Assembly (NCBI RefSeq): GCF_001553785.1 | Contig: NZ_LOJP01000001.1 | Span: 3,109,670 to 3,173,669, forward strand | Source of the DNA: Actinoplanes sp. TFC3 | GTDB taxonomy: Bacteria > Actinomycetota > Actinomycetes > Mycobacteriales > Micromonosporaceae | Length of the DNA: 64,000 bases | Direction: 5' to 3' | Shown: one piece after another, positions 16,934-25,600 of the stretch | How the letters are laid out: every line of letters starts with the position of its first letter | Position numbering within the stretch: the stretch's first letter is position 1 | Notes under the pieces: model-generated | Told to the model about the DNA's origin: nothing | Database searches by the model: none | What the model saw: only the letters and a program-made list of their open reading frames with translations | Made by a program: the position numbers and the translations under genes

Positions 16934-17739
16934 GCGACGCGAACCCGACGGCAGCGGGCTCGGAGGGGTACCCCGGGGTGGGCCGGGTCCTCGTGGTCAT
17001 CCCCACCTACAACGAGGCCGACAATGTGCGGCTGATCACCGGCCGGGTCCGCGCCGCCGTGCCTGCGGTGGACATCCTCATCGCCGACGACAACTCCCCG
17101 GACGGCACCGGCGCCCTAGCCGACGAGATCTGCGCCGCTGACGACCACGTGTTCGTGCTGCACCGCGCGGGCAAGGAGGGCCTCGGCGCCGCCTACGTCG
17201 CCGGGTTCGCCTGGGCCAAGGACAAGGGCTACGACGCGGTCGTGGAGATGGACGCCGACGGCTCCCACGCCCCCGAGGAACTGCACAAGCTGCTCGACGC
17301 GCTCAAGGACACCGACGCGGTGCTGGGCACCCGCTACATTCCCGGCGGCAGCGTGCACAACTGGCCCCTGCACCGCCTGCTGCTCTCGCGCGGCGGCAAC
17401 ATCTACATCCGCATGGCGCTGGGCATGCCGTTCAAGGACGCCACCGGCGGCTACCGCGCCTACCGCATGCCCGTGCTCGACGCCATCGACGTGTCCACGG
17501 TCGCCTCGCAGGGCTACTCCTTCCAGGTGGAACTGGCGTGGCGCACCTACAAGGCCGGCTTCCGGATGGCCGAGGTGCCCATCACGTTCACCGAACGCGA
17601 ACACGGTGTCAGCAAGATGAGCGGCAACATCTTCAAGGAACAGCTGCTCAGAGTCACCGTGTGGGGGGCCACAGCCCGCAAGCAGGCCCTGCTCAACCGC
17701 CTCGCCCGCAAACCCAAGCAGCCCTCGACCTGGCCGTAA
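16930..17739 (+). CDS. ppm1: Polyprenyl-phosphate mannosyltransferase (DPM1-like, GT2)
   Basis: 269 aa GT2 glycosyltransferase. Visible: 'VVIPTYNEADNVRLI', the DxD-type 'ADDNSPDGTG', 'VVEMDADGSHAPEEL', 'GTRYIPGGSVHNWP' and 'EVPITFTEREHGVSKM'. It transfers mannose from GDP-mannose to polyprenyl phosphate, the donor for protein O-mannosylation and lipoglycan assembly. There are no C-terminal membrane helices, as in the actinobacterial catalytic domain (Ppm1 D2), which works with the membrane-embedded Lnt-like partner encoded just upstream. The GTG overlaps the lnt stop. Confidence 0.93.
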   Translation: MSDANPTAAGSEGYPGVGRVLVVIPTYNEADNVRLITGRVRAAVPAVDILIADDNSPDGTGALADEICAADDHVFVLHRAGKEGLGAAYVAGFAWAKDKGYDAVVEMDADGSHAPEELHKLLDALKDTDAVLGTRYIPGGSVHNWPLHRLLLSRGGNIYIRMALGMPFKDATGGYRAYRMPVLDAIDVSTVASQGYSFQVELAWRTYKAGFRMAEVPITFTEREHGVSKMSGNIFKEQLLRVTVWGATARKQALLNRLARKPKQPSTWP

Positions 17740-17767
17740 GCGGGCGCCGCCGTGGCATGCTGGAAAC

Positions 17768-18304
17768 ATGAGAATGCGACGAGCCCTCGCGCTGCTCCCA
17801 CTGGCCCTGCTGGTGCTGGCGGTGCTGGAGATCGCCGTGTTCGTCACGGTGGTGCACACCATCGGGGGTCTGCCCGCGTTCATCGCGCTGACCGCCGCGA
17901 CCGTGCTCGGCCTGGCCCTGCTGCGCCGCGAGGGCAGCAAAGGCTGGCGTGCGTTCCGGGCCGCCGCCGAAGCCGGACGCCCACCCGGCCGGCAGGTCAG
18001 CAACTCACTGATCGGCCTGACCGGGGCCCTGCTGCTGGCCGTGCCCGGTTTCCTGACCGCGGTGATCGGCCTGATCCTGATCCTGCCGCCGGGCCGCCAG
18101 CTCACCCGCCGGGCCGTGGAACGCTACACCGAGACCCGCGTCGGCTCGGCCGCGGCGGGTGACCTGTTCGGCCCCCGCCACGTGCGGGTGCACCAGGCCG
18201 ACCCGGTCGACGACGACATCACCGCTCCGGCCCAGCAGCCGGCGCGGCCGGTGGCGGGGGAGATCCTGCAGGGCGAAGTCGTCGAAGGCGAAATCGTGCG
18301 CTGA
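17768..18304 (+). CDS. fxsA: FxsA-family membrane protein
   Basis: 178 aa. Two N-terminal hydrophobic helices (about residues 5-55) and a further pair around 'LIGLTGALLLAVPGFLTAV' and 'GLILILPPG', the classic FxsA signature. A charged, disordered C-terminal tail ends 'GEILQGEVVEGEIVR'. E. coli FxsA suppresses F-plasmid exclusion of phage T7; its normal role is not established. It lies 28 bp after ppm1 and is probably co-transcribed. A broken TetR gene begins right at its stop. Confidence 0.88.
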   Translation: MRMRRALALLPLALLVLAVLEIAVFVTVVHTIGGLPAFIALTAATVLGLALLRREGSKGWRAFRAAAEAGRPPGRQVSNSLIGLTGALLLAVPGFLTAVIGLILILPPGRQLTRRAVERYTETRVGSAAAGDLFGPRHVRVHQADPVDDDITAPAQQPARPVAGEILQGEVVEGEIVR

Positions 18305-18490
18305 CCCCGCTCCCAGGCGCGGTCGCCGCGCCGAAGCCGAGCGCAACCGCGCCGCCGTCATCGAAGCGGCTGTCGGGGTGTTCGCCGAATGCGGCGGCGG
18401 CGTCGACGTCCGCGAGATCGCCCGGCGCAGCGGCGTGGGCTCGGGCACGCTCTACCGCCACTTCGCGGCCAAGGACACGCTGCTCGCCAC
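18303..18490 (+). pseudogene. TetR-family regulator, N-terminal DNA-binding half only
   Basis: The frame encodes a clean TetR helix-turn-helix: 'RNRAAVIEAAVGVFAECG', 'VREIARRSGVGSGTLYRHF' and 'AAKDTLLAT'. It then leaves the family abruptly near 18490. No start codon remains in frame; the fragment overlaps the fxsA stop. A C-terminal half of the same kind of TetR protein lies on the opposite strand at 29664-29975 (see findings). Confidence 0.75.
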
Positions 18491-18728
18491 TGCCCCGACG
18501 TCACAACCGACGACCCTCTCGTGCTCAGCGAGGGCCCGGTAGATGCTGGCGACGCTCGGGTTCTGGCTATTGCGGCGGCCAGCCGGCCGGGATGAGCAGG
18601 TCGGGGCGGATCTGCGCGACGGTCTCGCCGTTGGCCAGGACTAGCAGCCGCTGTCAGGCGCCATAGGGGGTCCTCGAGCGCGGTGTCGATCGGAGGGCCA
18701 GGATTTGCGCACCGAACCACGGCCTCAG
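18491..18728 (-). other. Degenerate sequence, possible resolvase C-terminal remnant
   Basis: On the minus strand, two frames give pieces resembling the C-terminal helix-turn-helix of small serine recombinases: 'LANGETVAQIRPDLL' (about 18640-18590) and 'PSVASIYRALAEHE' (about 18560-18515), separated by a frame change. Too little remains for a firm assignment. It sits exactly next to the point where the TetR gene breaks off. Confidence 0.35.
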
Positions 18729-19763
18729 TCAGGTGGCGGCGCGGTCGCCGGTACGGCGGCGGCGCAGGTCGGCCTGTTCGAGGGCGGGTGGCATATAGGC
18801 GATGTCGAGGCTGCCTGGATTGATTCCAGGTGCGACGACTTCGTCGATGCGGTCGAGGGTGTCGTCGTCGAGGGTGGTGCCGGAGCCGGCGAGCAGGTCG
18901 TCGAGGTGGGCCATGGTGCGTGGGCCGATGATTGCCGAGGTGACCGCGGGGTGGCTGACGACGAAGGCCAGAGCCAGGTGGGTGAGCGAAAGGCCGGCGT
19001 CGTCGGCGATCGGGACGAGTTGTTCGACGGCTGCGTGGTTGCGGGGATCGCTCATGTGTTTCGGCACCCAGTGCATCCGCCCGGCCGAGGGCTGTTCGCC
19101 ACCGGGACGGAAGCGGCCGGTGAGCAGGCCCGATGCGAGGGGGCTCCAGGTCAGTACGCCCATTGCGTAGCGTTCGCAGACCGGCAGGACGTCGCGTTCG
19201 ATGCCGCGGTTGAGGATGGAGTACGTCGGTTGTTCGGTGCGGAAGCGGGCCAGCCCGCGTCGTTCGGCGGCCCATTGGGCTTCCACGATCTCGGCGGCCG
19301 GCATGCTGGAGTGGCCGATCGCGCGGACCTTGCCGGCCCGCATCAGGTCGGTGAGGGCGGCGAGCGTCTCCTCGATGTCGGTGCCGGGTTCGGGATGGTG
19401 GACCTGGTAGAGGTCGATGTGGTCGACACCGAGGCGCCGCAGCGAGTCCTCAAGCGCGGTGACGATCCAGCGGCGGGAGCTACCGCGCCGGTTCGGGTCG
19501 GTGCCCATGGGGCCGTTGAACTTGGTGGCGAGCACGACGTTGTCACGGCAGCCTTTCAAGGCTTTGCCGACGATACGTTCGGTCTCGCCGTCGCCGCCGT
19601 ACACGTCGGCGGTGTCGATGAAGTTGATGCCGGCGTCCAGGGCCCGGTGGATGATCCGGGCGCAGTCGTCGGGGTCGGGGTTGCCGAACGGGGCGAACAT
19701 CATGGTGCCCAGGCAGTAGGGGCTGACCTGGATGCCGGTGCGGCCGAGGGGGCGCATGCGCAT
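18729..19763 (-). CDS. Aldo/keto reductase
   Basis: 344 aa. TIM-barrel NADPH-dependent oxidoreductase of the YajO/AKR11-14-like group. Catalytic residues are visible: D in 'INFIDTADVYGGDGETE', the tetrad Tyr in the same segment, K in 'VVLATKFNGPMG', H in 'DLYQVHHPEPGTD'. The cofactor-binding C-terminus has 'SAIIGPRTMAHLDDLL'. The ATG at 19763 has GAAGGAC about 10 nt upstream. A second AKR is present only as a C-terminal fragment at 29976-30438. Confidence 0.9.
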   Translation of the reverse strand: MRMRPLGRTGIQVSPYCLGTMMFAPFGNPDPDDCARIIHRALDAGINFIDTADVYGGDGETERIVGKALKGCRDNVVLATKFNGPMGTDPNRRGSSRRWIVTALEDSLRRLGVDHIDLYQVHHPEPGTDIEETLAALTDLMRAGKVRAIGHSSMPAAEIVEAQWAAERRGLARFRTEQPTYSILNRGIERDVLPVCERYAMGVLTWSPLASGLLTGRFRPGGEQPSAGRMHWVPKHMSDPRNHAAVEQLVPIADDAGLSLTHLALAFVVSHPAVTSAIIGPRTMAHLDDLLAGSGTTLDDDTLDRIDEVVAPGINPGSLDIAYMPPALEQADLRRRRTGDRAAT

Positions 19764-19843
19764 GTGACTGTTTGTCCTTCGCCGGGTGGGGGTGGTCCGG
19801 GGCGCCCGGTTGGGCGGCCCCGGACCGTGCGGGGTGTGGTGGG

Positions 19844-20305
19844 TCAGCCGGCGTAGGCCACGGCGACGTCGAGGATCCAGGTGACGCCGAACCGGTCGGT
19901 GAGCATCCCGAAGCCCGGCGCCCACTGCGAGGGGCCGAACTTCTCGATGACCTCGGCACCGTCGGCGAGCTTGTCCCACAGCGCGCTGACCTCGTCGGCA
20001 GTTTCACCGCGGACGGAGACGAAGAACCGTTCGCCGGTCAGCGTCATGCCGTTCTCGCGGGTGGTGGCTGCGGCCGGTGCGGTTGCGGGTGCCTGGCTGG
20101 GTACGTCGTAGGCCATGATGCTGAACCCGTTGTCGGCGGTGACCTGGCCGAAGACGACCTTGTCGGCGTCCGGGAGTTCCTTCGGCATACCGAAATCGCC
20201 GTAAGCGACGACAGTGAGGTGACCGCCGAAGGCAGACTGGTAGAACTCCAGCGCCGCTCGGGCGTCGCCGCGGAAGTTCAGGTGCGTCGTGGTGGTGATG
20301 GCCAT
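19844..20305 (-). CDS. VOC/PhnB-like glyoxalase-fold protein
   Basis: 153 aa with the PhnB-type pattern 'LNFRGDARAALEFYQSAFGG', 'ADNGFSIMAYDVPSQ' and C-terminal 'GFGMLTDRFGVTWILDV'. These proteins share the glyoxalase/bleomycin-resistance fold; most have no proven activity. The ATG at 20305 has GAGGAG 7 nt upstream, which decides the start. The downstream AKR gene is 80 bp away and may be co-transcribed. Confidence 0.88.
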   Translation of the reverse strand: MAITTTTHLNFRGDARAALEFYQSAFGGHLTVVAYGDFGMPKELPDADKVVFGQVTADNGFSIMAYDVPSQAPATAPAAATTRENGMTLTGERFFVSVRGETADEVSALWDKLADGAEVIEKFGPSQWAPGFGMLTDRFGVTWILDVAVAYAG

Positions 20306-20428
20306 GGGGGACTCCTCGGGTGGTTGTTCTCGGGCACGGTCGGCCCGTATGGGCTGGTGAAGCCCCATGTGAGGGAACCAGAGCAGGCGATGACTGATCG
20401 GTGGATCCGGCCGTCACCGGTGCGGACC

Positions 20429-20842
20429 TCAGATGGCCAGCAGGATGGCGCTGACGATGAGGCTGCCGACGATGGTGTAGCTGCCGGAGATCGCCGCGTA
20501 GAGCAGCGGTCGCGGGAAGTTGGGGTTGATGGCGATGGTGACGGTGTTCGCGGTGAGGTAGCCGACGCCGACGATGAGCCCGAACAGCAGGGCGTCGCCG
20601 TAGGTGTCGATGCTCAGCGCGGCGAACAGGATCGCGCTGGTGAAGGAGATGACCAGGCTGGAGAGCGGTGGCCCGGCGAGAAACAGCGGGGTCGACGGCG
20701 CTTTCGCGCCGGAGTCGCGGCCCAGCGAGCGGTTGTACGCCTTGGGGAACAGCGCTGCGAACCACAGGCCGCCGAGCAGGGTCAGGGCGATGAACCCGAC
20801 CAGGATCCCGAGCCAGTTGAGATCGCCTAGAACGTCGAACAT
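20429..20842 (-). CDS. DUF1761 membrane protein
   Basis: 137 aa with four hydrophobic segments, starting MFDVLGDLNWLGILVGFIAL. The 'GGLWFAALFPKAYNRSLGR' motif in the first loop is typical of DUF1761. No function is known for the family. The ATG at 20842 has only a weak GCGGAG upstream. Confidence 0.8.
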   Translation of the reverse strand: MFDVLGDLNWLGILVGFIALTLLGGLWFAALFPKAYNRSLGRDSGAKAPSTPLFLAGPPLSSLVISFTSAILFAALSIDTYGDALLFGLIVGVGYLTANTVTIAINPNFPRPLLYAAISGSYTIVGSLIVSAILLAI

Positions 20843-20934
20843 GTGTTGACTCCGCACTACCCAGGGAGGGCCGGTTGTCCGGCGGCTCCGGATCGCCGTG
20901 GCTGACCGGCTTGAGACAAGATTCGCAGCAGTAG

Positions 20935-21704
20935 ATGCCAGGTTGTGGCACCTACTGCGGGCAGGACCGGGTTCATGCCGAAAAGTTCTGCGCGATCGCT
21001 GGCTCTGCTGTCGTTTCTGCAGATCGCGGCGACCACCCCTGGCAGCGGCTCGCGGAGGCCGCCGAACGGGCGTTGAACACCATCCGGCAGGTGATGCCCT
21101 CCCGGCCACGGCACCGCATCACCGCGCTGGACGTCACCGCCGTCGAGCGGCCCACCATCCGCCCGGCCGAACCCGTCAACGGCGACGCGCTGCTGAGCGT
21201 CAGCGCCGCCGTTCGCGCCCGCGAGATCCTGCGCTTCGACTACGGCTCCGACAGCATGAAACCGCTGCGCCGCACCGAACCACACCACATGATCACCTGG
21301 GACGGACGGTGGTACCTCGTCGCGTGGGACCTCGACCGCGACGACTGGCGTACCTTCCGCGTCGACCGGATGAGCTTGCGCACCCCCAACGGGCCACGCT
21401 TCGCCCCTCTTGCGCTGCCGGCGGAGACATTGCCGCGTACGTCACCGGCGTCTTTCGTGGTTCCGGGGATGCTTCGGGAAACTGGCCATGCCAGGGCACG
21501 GTGCTCCTCGACCTGCCGGCCGCCACCGTGGCCCTCTACACCCGCGACGGCCTCGTCGAGCGCATCACCCCCGACCGCTTCCGACTCACCCTCGGATCCT
21601 GGTCCCGGCCCAGCCTCGCCGCCGCCATCGCCCGCTACGACGCCGGCATCGACGTCGTCGGCCCCGACGAACTGACCGAGGCCTTCGCGCGTCTCGCCCG
21701 CTGA
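20935..21704 (+). pseudogene. WYL-domain transcriptional regulator, truncated and frameshifted
   Basis: The frame from 20935 enters a YafY/WYL-type regulator in its linker: 'IRQVMPSRPRHRITALDV', 'AVRAREILRFDYG', 'MITWDGRWYLVAWDLDRDDW' (the WYL core) and 'FRVDRMSLRTPNGPRFAP'. Near 21410 the match moves to another frame ('GGDIAAYVTGVFRGS', then 'VLLDLPAATVALYTRDG' and 'AIARYDAGIDVVGP') to the stop at 21704. The N-terminal helix-turn-helix is missing. It has at least one frameshift plus an N-terminal deletion, so it is not expected to work. Confidence 0.8.
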
Positions 21705-22080
21705 TTCACCCGAACAGCAGCCGGCCGCATCGCCGCCCAAGTTCCTGCCCGTGGTGCAGATGGTGATGCCCACGGCGCCTCCCGACGGCGGGCACCGGCT
21801 AACCGTGCCACGGCCGGGACGAGGTCGAGTGTTTGGCTCAGGGTGACATCGCCGCGGAGGTGCCCGGCGCGCTGAGCGGCGGCCAGCGGCGGTCCCCCCC
21901 GCCTGTTCGGCCATGAACGCCGCCGACCCCGGGCAACGCCCACCACGCTCGCCGCCGTGCAGGCGCTCGGCGGCTTCGCGCGGAAGGCCGGGCTGAACCT
22001 GATCCAAGTGGGAGTTCGGGACCAGCGCTCGGCGTGCTCTCAACCGCCGCCGCTGACCGGATCAAGCGGGACAGCAAAAT
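21705..22080. other. Degenerate intergenic stretch
   Basis: No gene recognised. A short plus-strand stretch near 21846-21890 reads 'DIAAEVPGALSGGQRR', which contains an ABC-transporter-like LSGGQ, but nothing around it supports an ABC ATPase. Confidence 0.5.
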
Positions 22081-22109
22081 CGCCGTTCCACCCGAGGGGC
22101 GGAACGGCG
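22081..22109 (-). terminator. Intrinsic terminator of rbpA
   Basis: 12-bp stem with one mismatch (22081-22092 with 22098-22109). Read on the minus strand it is followed by ATTTTGC, a short U-tract. It lies 22 bp after the rbpA stop. Confidence 0.85.
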
Positions 22110-22130
22110 ATCGTGGTGTGACCTGCGAGG

Positions 22131-22469
22131 TCAGCGGCCCCGGCGGGTGCGGACTTCCTGGAGCCGTTCGTTGAGGATGTCCTCCAGCTCCGAGATCGAC
22201 CGCCGCTCGAGCAGCATGTCCCAGTGGGTGCGCGGCGGCTTGGCCTTCTTCTGCTCCGGCTCGTTGCCGTCGACCAGTCGCGCGACGCTGCCGTCGAACT
22301 TGCATTCCCAGGTGATCGGCACCTCGGCGTCGACGGCGAACGGCACCTCGAACTGGTGACCCTTCACGCACAGGTACTCGCGGGTCTGCCGGGGCGCCAG
22401 CTCCGTGTTGCGGTCGGACTCGTAGCTGACTGCGCCAAGACGGCTGCCGCGCAGCATGCGTTCGCCCAT
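22131..22469 (-). CDS. rbpA: RNA polymerase-binding protein RbpA
   Basis: 112 aa. It has the N-terminal tail (RGSRLGAVSYESDRN), the core domain with C34, H38 and C56, a basic linker and the sigma-interaction domain 'HWDMLLERRSISELEDILN'. RbpA binds the principal sigma factor, stabilises open promoter complexes and lowers rifampicin sensitivity in actinobacteria. Only three zinc-ligand-type residues are seen (position 59 is Asp), so zinc binding as in S. coelicolor RbpA is doubtful. The ATG at 22469 has GAGGGGAT upstream. A sigma-R-type promoter precedes it and an intrinsic terminator follows. Confidence 0.95.
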   Translation of the reverse strand: MGERMLRGSRLGAVSYESDRNTELAPRQTREYLCVKGHQFEVPFAVDAEVPITWECKFDGSVARLVDGNEPEQKKAKPPRTHWDMLLERRSISELEDILNERLQEVRTRRGR

Positions 22470-22512
22470 GATCGGCTATCCCCTCGCTCGTGGTGCTACT
22501 TGCCGTTGGTGT

Positions 22513-22538
22513 AACGAAACGGACGGTCGCGAGATTCC
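22513..22538 (-). promoter_or_regulatory. Sigma-R-type promoter of rbpA
   Basis: On the minus strand GGAAT (22538-22534), exactly 18 nt, then GTT (22515-22513). This is the thiol-stress sigma-R consensus (GGAAT-N18-GTT). The rbpA start lies 44 nt downstream. Sigma-R control of rbpA is established in Streptomyces. Confidence 0.8.
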
Positions 22539-22854
22539 TGGCGACCGCCGTGTGTCGACGGTGTTAACGCTTCGAGCGTAACCGGCAGGGTCCCCTATCG
22601 GCCGTCTCGCCCCACACCTGAAGTGGACCTTGGTCCATTTTACGGGATATTGCCAGATCTGCAGATAACGCGACACCGGGCACAATCGCGTTGCCCGGCA
22701 CCTCATCGTGCCCCGCGACCCGTACGACACCTCAAGATTACCGTTGCGCTACCCACCCTTTATGCCCGCCGTCCCCGGGCGTGACACCTCCCACCCGTGC
22801 CACCCTCCGGCAGACCCGAACAGCCGGCCGAACGACCGGGCAAGCAGCCGCGCC

Positions 22855-24093
22855 CTACTTCCCGGCAGCAGAATCCGGCGCAGAAGCCGCTGCAGCACCC
22901 GAAGCCGGCGCCGGAGCAGCACCCGGGGGCCGACCAGCGGACGCTGCCGGAGCACCGCCCCCACGCCCCGCCCCCAGCGCCGCCAGCGCCGAAGCCAGAT
23001 CGCTGACCTGCGCCGACAACTGAGCCACCCGGGAATGAGCGCCATCGGCATCCGAGCGAGCCTGCTGCAACGCCCGCCGGCCCTCCGCCAATTCCCCGCG
23101 CACCCGAGCAGCCTCATCACGCGCCTGCGCCACCTCAGCCTGAGACCGGGACAAAGCCTGCGCAGCCTGAGCACCCTCGGCCCGAGCGTGGACAAGCTCA
23201 CCGCGAGCCTGAGCCACCGACTCCTGCAACTCGGCCACCCGCCCCGCCTCGGCCCGCGCAGCCTCGCCCAGCCGGACGATCTCCGAACGCGCCGCCTCCA
23301 GCTCTCGCCCGCTCTGCCGCACCTGAGCCGTCGCCGCATCCCGGGCCGCCACGGCGCTGGCCAGCTCCCCGGCGGTGCTGGCCAGCTCGCGTGACGCGGT
23401 GTCGGCTTCGCGGCGGGTTCCGGCGAGCTCCCGGCGTACCGTGTCGATGTCACGCCGGGTCGTGTCCAGGTCGGCTCGCAGCACCTGAGCCTCTTGACGC
23501 GCCTGATCGCGCAACGCCGTGGCCGCCCCGGCGGCTGCCTGGGCCTCGTCACGGGCCGTGAGCGCTTCCTGGGCCTCGGCGGCGGCGGTCGTGGCCAGCC
23601 GCCGCGCCTGGTCGGCCTGTTGCAGGGCGTCGTCACGCTCGGCGCGCGCGGCCAGCGCCTCCTGGCGGGCCACCAGGGCTTCCTGCACCAGGCTGTCACG
23701 TTCGGTGTGCGCGGCGGCGACCTGCCGGGAGGTTTCCGCGCGGACCTCGGCGACCTGCCGTTCCACCCCGGCGGGCGACATCTCGGCGTGCAGCGCCTCG
23801 CTGAGCGAGCCCACGAGCTGGTCCAGGCGGTCCACGACCTCCCAGGTCCGCGCTACCTGACCGGCCAGCCCCGGCGACGAACGGTGCCGCATCCGCGAGT
23901 TACGCGAGGCCCGCTGACACTCGCCGTCGTTGTCGCGGCAGTAGCGAAACGGCCGGCCCGCCGAGGAGCGCTGCGGCACCGGACGCCCGCAATGCGCGCA
24001 CGGGCGGGTCTCCACCGGTAGGTCGGGGTCCAGGTCCGCGCCGCTTTGCTGGGGCACCACGGGGTGGGTGAGGAAAAGATCGTCGTCAGCCAT
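22855..24093 (-). CDS. Zinc-finger plus long coiled-coil protein
   Basis: 412 aa. An acidic N-terminus precedes a putative zinc finger with four cysteines: 'RPCAHCGRP' (C-x-x-C), then 'FRYCRDNDGECQR' (C-x6-C). Residues about 95-370 are an almost unbroken Ala/Arg/Glu-rich coiled coil; the tail is Ala/Pro/Gly-rich and disordered. The layout recalls KfrA-like DNA-binding coiled-coil proteins, but no named family is recognised. A role as a DNA-tethered scaffold is only a guess. The 385 bp between it and rbpA contain the rbpA promoter and no gene. Confidence 0.75.
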   Translation of the reverse strand: MADDDLFLTHPVVPQQSGADLDPDLPVETRPCAHCGRPVPQRSSAGRPFRYCRDNDGECQRASRNSRMRHRSSPGLAGQVARTWEVVDRLDQLVGSLSEALHAEMSPAGVERQVAEVRAETSRQVAAAHTERDSLVQEALVARQEALAARAERDDALQQADQARRLATTAAAEAQEALTARDEAQAAAGAATALRDQARQEAQVLRADLDTTRRDIDTVRRELAGTRREADTASRELASTAGELASAVAARDAATAQVRQSGRELEAARSEIVRLGEAARAEAGRVAELQESVAQARGELVHARAEGAQAAQALSRSQAEVAQARDEAARVRGELAEGRRALQQARSDADGAHSRVAQLSAQVSDLASALAALGAGRGGGAPAASAGRPPGAAPAPASGAAAASAPDSAAGK

Positions 24094-24148
24094 CGCGTCC
24101 CGACCCTAACTCCCGTCACCGCTCGCAGCTGTGCAGCACGCCGGGGTG

Positions 24149-24943
24149 TCAGCGCAGGCACTGTTTGATCGCGGCGGCCAGCACCGCAGCGTTGAACATG
24201 TGGGTCTGTCCGGGCAGCGTGCGGTAGCCGGCGCCGGGCAGGGCCTGGCTGAGCGCCCGGGCCGCGCTGCGCATGTACTGCGGGCTCCTGCCGCCGTCCA
24301 GCACGGTCGCCGGCGCGCTGAGCTTGGCCCACCGCTCGGCGTCCAGCGGCTGGCCACGCCCGGTGTCACCGAGAATCCGCAGATCATGGGGCAGGGTCGC
24401 GGCGCTCGCCTTCATCTTGCGAAAGGGCGGGGTCAACGACATCAGAGCAACAGCCAGCGGGGGTACGTCCACACTGCGCAGGAACGCCCTCACCGCCCCG
24501 CCCTCGTCGCCCGCCGCGATCATCGCTTCGACCCGGCTCACGAAGTCCTCGGGCCGGGGCGCGTGCGAGCCGTCCACGATCATGGGCGGCTCGTACAGGG
24601 CGAGCCCGGTGATCCCGTCCAGCGTGGCAGCCGCGTCCGCCGCCAGCACCGCACCCGAGGACACCGCCGCCACGTGCGCGCTGCCCCCGGCGGCTTCCAG
24701 CACGGCGGCCAGGTCCTCGACCTCGCGGTGCGGGGTGTACGCGGTGACGCCCGGTCCGCTCTCACCGCGGCCGCGCCGGTCGTATAGGTACACGGTGAAG
24801 CTGTCCTGCAGGGCCGCGGCGAGTTTGGGCATCGGTCCGAACCCGCGGTGGGTCATGGCCCCGTCGATGAGGATCAGTGCCGGGCCGGACCCGGTGACGC
24901 TGTAGCCGATGTGCGTGCCGTCTGCTGAGATCACGGTGCTCAC
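24149..24943 (-). CDS. Alpha/beta hydrolase
   Basis: 264 aa. Fold landmarks: 'GYSVTGSGPALILIDGAM', 'LYDRRGRGESG', the nucleophile elbow 'VAAVSSGAVLA' (Ser in a V-S-S-G context rather than G-x-S-x-G), an Asp-bearing strand 'PATVLDGGRSPQYM', and the catalytic His in 'PGQTHMFNAAVL'. Substrate unknown. The GTG at 24943 overlaps the stop of the upstream SRPBCC gene by 4 bp, so this is the third gene of an ArsR-SRPBCC-hydrolase operon. Confidence 0.85.
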   Translation of the reverse strand: MSTVISADGTHIGYSVTGSGPALILIDGAMTHRGFGPMPKLAAALQDSFTVYLYDRRGRGESGPGVTAYTPHREVEDLAAVLEAAGGSAHVAAVSSGAVLAADAAATLDGITGLALYEPPMIVDGSHAPRPEDFVSRVEAMIAAGDEGGAVRAFLRSVDVPPLAVALMSLTPPFRKMKASAATLPHDLRILGDTGRGQPLDAERWAKLSAPATVLDGGRSPQYMRSAARALSQALPGAGYRTLPGQTHMFNAAVLAAAIKQCLR

Positions 24944-25557
24944 GAGGTTGCTCCTTGGGCCGGGTCGAACAGGGAACGGCTGATCACCATCGAGCCGTGC
25001 AGGCCGCGCACATAGCGGTGCAGGCCGTCGGCGGTGCGTACGCCCAGGGTGTGCGGGTTGCGGAAGTAGACGCTCCCGGCGACGGCGTGGGAGGCGTCCC
25101 AGTCGTCGTTGGCCGGGCCGAAGGTGGTGCATGTGGTGGCGCGGCGCCCGGGGAAGTGGCGCAGGTACTCCACCAGGGTCCAGAAGAACAGTTCGGTGCC
25201 GTAGGTCATGGCTTCGTACTCCTGCTCCCAGTCGTCGCCGGGCAGGAAGCCGCTGGTGACCGAGCGCAGCACAGTGGCGCTGTGGTCGCGGCCCTCGATG
25301 AGGTATTCGTAGGCGATGAAGCGGCCGTCCGGGCCGGGCTCGCTGGCGTAAGCGAAGCGATGACCCGGCTGCGTGGCGCTGATCGGGGCGGCGGGCAGGG
25401 CGGTGCCGCCGAGCTTGGTGCGTACCGTGTCATCGGTTATCTCGGTGTGTCCCACGAACCAGGCGGTGATGCCCGGCCCGGTCGCGATGGCCCGCCACAC
25501 CTGCTCGGGGTCGGCGCTGACCTCGGCCTGCAGCCGCGTCTCGAAGTCCTTGCCCAT
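24940..25557 (-). CDS. SRPBCC (AHSA1-like) domain protein
   Basis: 205 aa. The START-like fold typical of Aha1/SRPBCC proteins is indicated by 'LQAEVSADPEQVWRAIATG', 'ITAWFVGHTEI', 'YLIEGRDHSATVLRSV' and 'EQEYEAMTYGTELFFWTL'. These proteins bind hydrophobic ligands in a deep pocket. In actinobacteria they are often encoded next to ArsR-type regulators, as here. Function of the operon unknown. Confidence 0.85.
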   Translation of the reverse strand: MGKDFETRLQAEVSADPEQVWRAIATGPGITAWFVGHTEITDDTVRTKLGGTALPAAPISATQPGHRFAYASEPGPDGRFIAYEYLIEGRDHSATVLRSVTSGFLPGDDWEQEYEAMTYGTELFFWTLVEYLRHFPGRRATTCTTFGPANDDWDASHAVAGSVYFRNPHTLGVRTADGLHRYVRGLHGSMVISRSLFDPAQGATS

Positions 25558-25600
25558 CGCGCTCAGTCCCCGCTCACGCTGGGATGCACGGCCGCGACGC

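Noticed and set aside
21846..21895. An LSGGQ-like motif suggesting an ABC ATPase fragment
   Set aside because: Only about 16 residues; no Walker A, Walker B or switch His around it, and low-complexity GC-rich sequence can give this by chance.
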